Positions 7,860-13,668 of a DNA stretch of 20,771 nt are shown one piece after another. Below the pieces are notes generated by a model. That model ran no database searches. It was not told where the DNA came from and saw only the letters and a list, made by a program, of their open reading frames with translations. The position numbers and the translations under genes were made by a program. Origin of the DNA: CAZXMB01 sp964641715 (GTDB taxonomy: Bacteria > Desulfobacterota > BSN033 > UBA1163); the NCBI GenBank assembly GCA_964641715.1, contig CAZXMB010000036.1:1-20771 (forward strand). The letters run 5' to 3'. The first letter of the stretch is position 1. The number at the start of each line of letters is the position of its first letter.

Positions 7860-10292
7860 ATGATGATTTTTGTACCCAAGATGGGCGCAGATAAAAATGT
7901 GAAAACTAAAGATGAGAAGATTGAAGTCCCCTCTGAGCTTCCGATCCTTCCTCTGAGGGGAACCGTGCTTTATCCCGATTTGATCCTCCCCATTATGGTG
8001 GGGAGAAAGAGATCGGTCAAATTGATCGATGATGCAATGGATTCCAATCGTATCATCGGAGTGATAACCCAGAAACGATCTGAGATTGAAGATCCAAAAG
8101 AAAGTGAACTCTACTCCGTGGGGGTGGCCGCTTTGATCCTGAGGATGATCCGGGAACTGGACGGAAGTCAGCGGGTCATCGTCCAGGGAGTCTCAAGAAT
8201 CAAGGTGAAGGAATACCTTCAGAGAGATCCCTATTTTAAGGCACGGGCAGAAGTCCTTGATGAAGGATCCGCACAGGGGGTGGAGATCGATGCCCTCATG
8301 ATGAATCTTAAAAACCTTTTCCAGAGGGCCGTGGAGTTAGCTCCCTATCTGACGGCCGATCTGGGGACCATGGTGGGGAACATTAAATCCCCTTCTATTC
8401 TTGCGGACCTGATCGCCTCTAACCTCAATATCCCGACGAACGAGAAGCAGGGGATTCTTGAAACCTTCAATATTCATGAAAGGCTGACCAAGGTCCACCT
8501 CATCCTCAACAAGGAAGTTCAGGTACTCGAATTGGGCAATAAGATTCAGTCCCAGGTGAAAGAGGATATGGACCGAACCCAGAGAGAGTATTATCTCCGG
8601 GAGCAGTTGAAGGCCATCAAAAAGGAGCTCGGAGAGTTAGACGAGCAATCCCCCGAGATCAAGGAACTCAAAGAGAAGATCAAGAAGGCCAAGATGCCTC
8701 CTGAGGTCGTGGCTTCTGCTGAAAAGGAGCTGGAACGGCTGGCCAAGATTCCTCCCGCCTCAGCCGAATATACGGTGGCCAGGACCTACCTGGACTGGCT
8801 GGTAGAACTCCCCTGGTCAGAGACCACCGAGGATAATCTGGATATCCATAACGGTCAAAAAATACTCGATGAGGATCACTACGACCTCGAAAAGGTGAAG
8901 AAGCGGATTTTGGAATATCTGGCCGTGCGAAAGCTGAAGGCCGATATGAAGGGCCCGATCCTCTGCTTTGTCGGTCCGCCAGGAGTGGGAAAGACCTCCC
9001 TCGGGAAATCGATCGCCCGGACAATGGGCCGGAAGTTTATACGGATTTCTTTAGGCGGGGTCAGAGATGAGGCGGAGATCCGCGGACATCGGAGAACCTA
9101 TGTGGGAGCCCTGCCGGGTCGGATCGTCCAGGGGATCAAGAAGGCGGGATCGAATAATCCTGTCTTTATGCTCGACGAGGTGGATAAGATCGGCATGGAT
9201 TTCAGAGGCGATCCTTCCTCCGCACTCCTGGAGGTGCTCGATCCGGAACAGAACTTTTCTTTTTCCGATCATTATATCGACCTCCCCTTTGACCTGTCGA
9301 AGGTCATGTTTATCACCACCGCCAATGTCCTGGATCCCATTCCTCCGGCCCTCAGGGACCGGATGGAAACCCTTGAACTTCCCGGTTACAGTGAAGATCA
9401 GAAAATGATGATTGCCAAACAATTTCTCCTTCCCAAACAGATCCACGAACACGGGCTGACCTCCGAACATATCGAATTCCAGGATTCTTCCGTTCAGGTC
9501 ATTATTAGTTCCTATACCCGTGAGGCAGGGGTGAGAAATCTCGAGAGAGAGATAGCGGCCATCTGCCGTGGAGTGGCAAAGGATGTGGCTTCAGGAAATA
9601 GCAAGGAGAAGGTGGTCATCCATCCTGAAAATCTCCATAAATACTTAGGGCCTGTGAAGTTCTTCCCTGAGGTTGCAGAACGGACCTCTGAGCCGGGGGT
9701 AGCCACCGGTCTGGCCTGGACACCCACCGGAGGAGATATCATCTTTGTCGAAGCGACCAAGATGAGAGGGGAGAAAGGATTGACCCTGACCGGTCAGCTG
9801 GGGGATGTAATGAAGGAGTCTGCCCAGGCAGCCCTGGCCTATGTCCGGAGCAAATCGAAAGAGCTTGGCATCGAGGAAGACTTCTTTGAAAAGAATGATA
9901 TCCACATCCATGTCCCGGCCGGTGCCATTCCAAAGGACGGGCCTTCCGCAGGGATCACGATGTTCATCGCCCTCACCTCTCTGTTGACGAACAAACCTGT
10001 CTGCAGCGATGTGGCCATGACCGGGGAGATCACGCTGAGGGGTTTGGTCCTTCCGGTGGGAGGGATTAAAGAAAAGGTGTTGGCCGGAATGAGGGCAGGG
10101 ATCAAGAGCATCATCCTTCCCAAGAAGAACGAAAAGGACCTGGAGGAGATACCTGAACATATTCGGGCCCAGATGAATTTCAGATTCATCCAGAAGATGG
10201 ATGAGGCCATTGAGCTGGCATTAAAGCAGGCAGAGATCCCCGCGGAGATAAAAACCCCAGGGCAGCAGACGGTGAGCGCTCCTGCCGGATGA
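7860..10292 (+). CDS. lon: ATP-dependent protease Lon (LonA type)
   Basis: An 810-residue cytoplasmic AAA+ serine protease that degrades misfolded and regulatory proteins. The domain order is complete. The N-terminal substrate-binding domain starts near residue 24 (LPILPLRGTVLYP), and the coiled-coil linker around 225-300 includes REYYLREQLKAIKKELGE. The AAA+ module has Walker A GPPGVGKT (372-379), Walker B VFMLDEVDK (435-443) and the RGHRRTYVGA pore region. The protease domain has catalytic Ser696 in PKDGPSAG and the catalytic Lys in GGIKEKVLAG (about 737-739). The length matches the family. GGGAGG (7852-7857) is only 2 nt from the first ATG and 5 nt from the second (7863), so translation may start at 7863. 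The extreme N-terminus is slightly longer than usual. Confidence 0.98.
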   Translation: MMIFVPKMGADKNVKTKDEKIEVPSELPILPLRGTVLYPDLILPIMVGRKRSVKLIDDAMDSNRIIGVITQKRSEIEDPKESELYSVGVAALILRMIRELDGSQRVIVQGVSRIKVKEYLQRDPYFKARAEVLDEGSAQGVEIDALMMNLKNLFQRAVELAPYLTADLGTMVGNIKSPSILADLIASNLNIPTNEKQGILETFNIHERLTKVHLILNKEVQVLELGNKIQSQVKEDMDRTQREYYLREQLKAIKKELGELDEQSPEIKELKEKIKKAKMPPEVVASAEKELERLAKIPPASAEYTVARTYLDWLVELPWSETTEDNLDIHNGQKILDEDHYDLEKVKKRILEYLAVRKLKADMKGPILCFVGPPGVGKTSLGKSIARTMGRKFIRISLGGVRDEAEIRGHRRTYVGALPGRIVQGIKKAGSNNPVFMLDEVDKIGMDFRGDPSSALLEVLDPEQNFSFSDHYIDLPFDLSKVMFITTANVLDPIPPALRDRMETLELPGYSEDQKMMIAKQFLLPKQIHEHGLTSEHIEFQDSSVQVIISSYTREAGVRNLEREIAAICRGVAKDVASGNSKEKVVIHPENLHKYLGPVKFFPEVAERTSEPGVATGLAWTPTGGDIIFVEATKMRGEKGLTLTGQLGDVMKESAQAALAYVRSKSKELGIEEDFFEKNDIHIHVPAGAIPKDGPSAGITMFIALTSLLTNKPVCSDVAMTGEITLRGLVLPVGGIKEKVLAGMRAGIKSIILPKKNEKDLEEIPEHIRAQMNFRFIQKMDEAIELALKQAEIPAEIKTPGQQTVSAPAG

Positions 10293-10472
10293 AATCAAGA
10301 ATCTCTCTTCCCAGATCTTCGACTGCCCTTCAGCCCTGATCCTCGGGGCAAAGAGGGAAACTCCTCCAATTTGGTCAGGCCTTCACTCCGGAGACCCCAT
10401 CCGTCGTCTCCTTTGCCAGCCTCGCCTTCTAATAAAATTTAGAAATTCAACACCATTTATTCTACAACCCAA

Positions 10473-10493
10473 AATCCGTAATCCGAAATCCGA
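10473..10493 (+). repeat. Heptamer tandem repeat (AATCCGN)x3
   Basis: Three contiguous 7-nt units, AATCCGT, AATCCGA and AATCCGA, lie between convergent lon and the transglutaminase-like gene, preceded by ACAACCCAA. I see no promoter or gene in the 209-nt space 10293-10501. It also contains a weak TGCCC/GGGCA inverted pair but no convincing terminator for lon. Confidence 0.55.
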
Positions 10494-10501
10494 GTTTAGA
10501 A

Positions 10502-11272
10502 TCAGGAGGGTTTCGTTTTAAGTCGATCGAGGGAAGGGTAGAGTTGAGAGAGTTTGGTTTCGATCTCCTGGGGAAGGTCTATGGGAAGGTTGAGGATCTT
10601 CTCCCTGAGGAGGGCCAAGGTCCCCAATTTTTCACTCACCTCTTTGGGCGTCACCCGGCTCAATCTCTTCGAGACTTCCCTGACCTCCTCATTGAGAAAT
10701 TCAACCAGTTTNNNNNNNNNNNNNNNNNNNNNNNNNNNNNNNNNNNNNNNNNNNNNNNNNNNNNNNNNNNNNNNNNNNNNNNNNNNNNNNNNNNNNNNNN
10801 NNNNNNNNNNNGGGACTTTATGCTTCTCACAGAGTTCTCTGTTGAAGGCAGGTGTCGCCTTCACCCATTTCCCGTTCAGATAAAACTCAACAAAGCCATG
10901 ACAGGAGAAAAGGTCGGTCCCGAGGAACTGGATGAGCTGCCTTGTGGCAAGATGGTTCCTCACATCCGCAAGACCGATCCGTGAGGGGATGGCACAGGCT
11001 CTTCCCAGGGCGCAGAGCAGGGAGGATTTGGGCACACAGAAACTCCGGCCACGCCTGAGCACATAGCTCGCACGATAATGCTCAGGGAGATAAAAGGGGG
11101 AGTAGGGATCATAGCGTATGCCATCCCGGACAGCGAGGTAGAGCTTCACTGCGATCTCGACAGGATCTCTGCTCTTCCCGATCACCTCCATGGCATGGTC
11201 CCGGATGCTTTTTTGATTGCTATCAATAAAGGATGTTGGAGTCAAATATTCGGAGTTTTCATTATCCATCAT
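10502..11272 (-). CDS. Transglutaminase-like cysteine protease/transferase domain protein, interrupted by assembly gap
   Basis: The N-terminal about 150 residues form a transglutaminase-core domain. Presumed nucleophile Cys lies in GRSFCVPKSSLLCALGRA, followed by CAIPSRIGLADVRNH, and presumed catalytic His in CHGFVEFYLNGKWVKATPAF. The family Asp would come shortly after, inside the 100 Ns. Beyond the gap a helical tail of about 70 residues ends at TGA. The two sides lie in one frame as assembled, but 100 N is not a multiple of 3 and is a conventional placeholder, so the frame agreement is not evidence. Start ATG 11270-11272 overlaps the stop of the membrane-protein gene (TAATG) without its own Shine-Dalgarno site, so translational coupling is likely. 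The substrate is unknown; most such bacterial proteins are peptidases or amidases. Confidence 0.72.
   Translation of the reverse strand: MMDNENSEYLTPTSFIDSNQKSIRDHAMEVIGKSRDPVEIAVKLYLAVRDGIRYDPYSPFYLPEHYRASYVLRRGRSFCVPKSSLLCALGRACAIPSRIGLADVRNHLATRQLIQFLGTDLFSCHGFVEFYLNGKWVKATPAFNRELCEKHKVXXXXXXXXXXXXXXXXXXXXXXXXXXXXXXXXXXKLVEFLNEEVREVSKRLSRVTPKEVSEKLGTLALLREKILNLPIDLPQEIETKLSQLYPSLDRLKTKPS
10712..10811. other. Assembly gap (100 N)
   Basis: Exactly 100 undetermined bases inside the transglutaminase-like gene. The round length suggests a scaffold join of unknown true size. Confidence 0.98.
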
Positions 11273-11700
11273 TATAAACCATTTCTAATTTTTGTAAGTA
11301 CAGTATAGGGCACAATGCCCAAGGCATCCACGACTATGCTGATAACTACCGCACAGGAAGCACTTGAGATGAAGGCGATGAGAAAATAGTTGATCCAGTT
11401 ACGCCAACTTGTGGTTTTCCATTCTCGAGATTTTTTAGCAAATGGTACAAAAGTAGTCCACATGGTATAGGGGAGGTAGCCAAGCAGGAAATTGCCAATG
11501 GCTGTTCCCCAGGCACCTGCCGGGCCGAATAGTAGGCCAAAGACCATGGGAAAGATATTGGCCACACGGACTTTAGTGATCCCAGGAACCAATGGAATAG
11601 CTGTCTTGAAGGCGATGAGCGCTGCCCCATAAATAGCAGCACAGACCGCTACCAGTATAATCATCAGAGTATTTTTCCAAATCCGAAAAGCAGCTTTCAT
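11272..11700 (-). CDS. Small polytopic membrane protein resembling an ECF-transporter S component
   Basis: A 142-residue inner-membrane protein with about four hydrophobic segments: residues 11-33, about 45-72, 105-120 and 121-133. The block VRVANIFPMVFGLLFGPAGA leading into WGTAIGN resembles the conserved core of substrate-binding S subunits of energy-coupling-factor uptake systems (QueT-like type). No ATPase or T subunit is nearby, so it would rely on a shared module elsewhere, or act alone. It is short for the family (usually 160-200 residues) and stops right after VPYTVLTKIRNGL, where relatives are expected to have another helix. It may therefore be C-terminally truncated. The ligand is unknown and the family call is tentative. 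Its stop overlaps the next start. Confidence 0.5.
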   Translation of the reverse strand: MKAAFRIWKNTLMIILVAVCAAIYGAALIAFKTAIPLVPGITKVRVANIFPMVFGLLFGPAGAWGTAIGNFLLGYLPYTMWTTFVPFAKKSREWKTTSWRNWINYFLIAFISSASCAVVISIVVDALGIVPYTVLTKIRNGL

Positions 11701-11796
11701 TCTGTTTCTATTTTAGTAAAAATCAAATCGTTGCTTTTTGTCTCGAAGATCCAGGTAGATGAAAAGATTCTAAACCTATAGAATGCCAAAAATCTT

Positions 11797-12249
11797 TTAT
11801 TCTTCATCATATTCAATTTTTTTAAGTTTCTCAATGTAATCTTTTGATAATCCGTTCTCTTCTGCACCACGGATTATAAGGTCCATATACAGTTTTGCAG
11901 GTTTGAAAGGATAACCTTCCATGGGGTTAGCAATATAGGTCTCCGCTTCAATTTCTTTCCCACCATTCATTGAAATAACCACCAATTTTCTAATATAACT
12001 ATCCGGAACACCCTCACATCTATCGAGGCTATTCCAATCTGCACTTGTAAGTTCAAACACTACTCCTTCAACATACGTATTCGCCTTCTCACAAATACTG
12101 GCAACTCCCTTCCCTTGGCGAGAAGGGCTTTTCCTGGGAAAACAGATTTCATAGTCATTTAGACGTCCATTACCAATCTTCGTGGCTCCAGGGCACCTGG
12201 ATTTCATCTGAGCAAAATTCATATTAGAACCGTAGGCGAAATATTTCAT
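11797..12249 (-). CDS. Gamma-glutamylcyclotransferase-like (GGCT/AIG2-like) protein
   Basis: A 150-residue cytoplasmic protein of the GGCT fold, which cyclises gamma-glutamyl amines to 5-oxoproline. It opens with KYFAYGSNMN, the YGSN substrate-binding loop at residues 6-9. The presumed catalytic Glu79 lies in LDRCEGVPDSYIRK. The strand YVEGVVFELT before it and AETYIA after it fit the family. The length is typical. AGGGGGAG lies about 9 nt upstream. Its ATG overlaps by 4 nt (ATGA) the stop of the frame-restored membrane-protein gene, so it belongs to the helicase/sigma operon. The substrate in this context is unknown; small GGCT paralogues act on diverse gamma-glutamyl compounds. Confidence 0.85.
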   Translation of the reverse strand: MKYFAYGSNMNFAQMKSRCPGATKIGNGRLNDYEICFPRKSPSRQGKGVASICEKANTYVEGVVFELTSADWNSLDRCEGVPDSYIRKLVVISMNGGKEIEAETYIANPMEGYPFKPAKLYMDLIIRGAEENGLSKDYIEKLKKIEYDEE

Positions 12250-12844
12250 TTTTTCTCTCCCCCTTGCTTCACCATCTCCAAAGCAGCATCAATCCGTTCA
12301 TTGAATTCTTTATAAGCTTGACGAGCAAAAAAAGTAAAAATAAAACCTAAATTGCGGCAAAAACCGCAGTATAAATAAACCCACATTTGGACCAAAGAAA
12401 AATATAAGAACAAATCGAGAAAATCGAAAGGAAGAAAAAAGAAATTGCAATATTCCTCTTGGTGTAGAACAGTAAATTGTATCTTTCAATATAATACAGA
12501 AGAATAATAGGAGAAAAAATAGCAATTTTCATTTCGGCCCTAAAGGTTTTTCCCCGCAAACGATGCTTTATATACTTATTTAAAAATTCTCCAACCTCCA
12601 TGAATAAAACACCCATTAAATAGCCAAATATCAGAAAGAGAAAAAAGAACACAAATATGAAAGATGCTATGTTTGGTGTATTATTCTTAAGTAAAAAGAT
12701 AAACTCCTTTCTAAATGGGTCTTCAACAATAAAAAAATAAAATAATGATAAAAATGATAAAAAGAGACAGCCAGGGAAAATATATTGGAAAATATCTCTT
12801 AGGAACCCCGGACCTTTTTCATAAATTTTCTCGGCCTTTTCCAT
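12246..12844 (-). CDS. Small multi-pass membrane protein, probable one-base frameshift near the C-terminus
   Basis: A strong AGAGGTGA ribosome-binding site precedes ATG 12842-12844. The first frame encodes 165 residues and ends at TAG 12347-12349. It has hydrophobic segments around 14-40, 59-82, 131-150 and 152-165, and a basic loop KYIKHRLRGKTFRAEMK. The adjacent frame continues without a stop as LGFIFTFFARQAYKEFNERI then DAALEMVKQGGEKK, and ends in a TGA (12246-12248) that overlaps the cyclotransferase ATG. One extra T in the T3 tract (12349-12351, written AAA on the plus strand) restores a protein of about 199 residues. That completes the fourth helix and adds an amphipathic tail. Either a sequencing/assembly indel or a real disruption. 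No family recognised; very AT-rich. Confidence 0.66.
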
Positions 12845-12900
12845 TTAAATCACCTCTTATATGTTTGGAATTAGGACTATCAAAATCTTTTATTTTTTAT

Positions 12901-13668
12901 CTAATCTGGAGTATTTCTAATTGCGGTTATGAGCTTAGTTAAAACACCGTCCCTTTCGCCGAAATCCTTTTTTAATTTCTTTAAGTTCTTTCGCTCAATC
13001 TGTCTCACCTTCTCTTTTGAGAGCTTGAGGTGATTCCCAATCTTCTGGAGAGTTACTGGGGGATTCGCCATGATTCTGTTTTTGATCACGTATATCTCTT
13101 GCTCGTTTAAGGGCTTCATTGCATTAAGAACTGTGCGCTTCCGTATTTTACCAGTCTCCAACCTTTTAATAATGAAATTCTGGATATAGGCCCTGATCCA
13201 CCAGATCGCATAGGATATGAATCGATACCCTTTATAAGGATTAAACTTTTTCACTGCCATCATCAGGCCGATATTACCTTCCTGAATAAGATCAACCAGT
13301 TTAAACCCGTAAGACCGATACCCGAGGGCTACCTTGACAACAAACCTTAGGTTTGATGTAATTAATTTATGAGCCGCATCAATATCATCATTGTTTTTAC
13401 GGTATCTTACAGCAAGTTGGAATTCTTCTTCCTGGGTTAAGACTGGGAATTGGTTTATTTTCATAAGGTATGTTTCTAGTGAATCTTCTTCGTTGCAAAA
13501 AGGTATTGATTCCTTATAGTTGACAATAAATAAATCACATTTTTCTTTCCTTTCAATCACTTTCGCTAATTCCAACCCTCTATTTATTAATGCAGAGGAA
13601 TATTTTTCGATTTCCCGTTTAGAGGATGTAACTAAACTTCCTTTCTTTTGTTCCTTTTCACTACTCAT
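12901..13668 (-). CDS. RpoH-like sigma-70 family factor lacking region 3
   Basis: A 255-residue sigma factor. Region 1.2 (about 64-90, LETYLMKINQFPVLTQEEEF) and region 2 (about 96-168) are intact. Region 2 includes NLRFVVKVALGY, DLIQEGNIGLMMAVKKFNP and the -10-binding/melting stretch YRFISYAIWWIRAYI. The region 4 helix-turn-helix, TLQKIGNHLKLSKEKVRQIE, lies near 206-225. Only about 20 residues (RLETGKIRKRTVLNAMKPLN) separate regions 2 and 4. RpoH-type factors have a region 3 of roughly 70 residues there. The 60-residue N-terminal extension is charged and not recognised. ATG 13668 is chosen: it overlaps the helicase stop (ATGA), with GGAG 9 nt upstream; GTG 13674 would be only 3 nt from it. 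Regulon unknown; it may direct transcription of its own island. Confidence 0.85.
   Translation of the reverse strand: MSSEKEQKKGSLVTSSKREIEKYSSALINRGLELAKVIERKEKCDLFIVNYKESIPFCNEEDSLETYLMKINQFPVLTQEEEFQLAVRYRKNNDDIDAAHKLITSNLRFVVKVALGYRSYGFKLVDLIQEGNIGLMMAVKKFNPYKGYRFISYAIWWIRAYIQNFIIKRLETGKIRKRTVLNAMKPLNEQEIYVIKNRIMANPPVTLQKIGNHLKLSKEKVRQIERKNLKKLKKDFGERDGVLTKLITAIRNTPD

Noticed and set aside
10473..10493. Heptamer repeat as a CRISPR array or origin iteron
   Set aside because: Only three units without spacers, and no cas, rep or dnaA-box context.
11701..11796. AT-rich inverted segments (AAAAGATT/AATCTTTT) after the cyclotransferase gene as a terminator
   Set aside because: The loop is long, the stem is pure A/T-rich and no T tract follows in the right place.
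12340..12352. Programmed ribosomal frameshift in the membrane-protein gene
   Set aside because: No X-XXY-YYZ slippery site, internal Shine-Dalgarno or following hairpin at the junction; an indel is simpler.
12310..12525. Minus-strand Phe-rich frame of 71 codons within the membrane-protein gene
   Set aside because: Out of frame with both parts of the interrupted gene; its hydrophobicity is a by-product of T-rich DNA.
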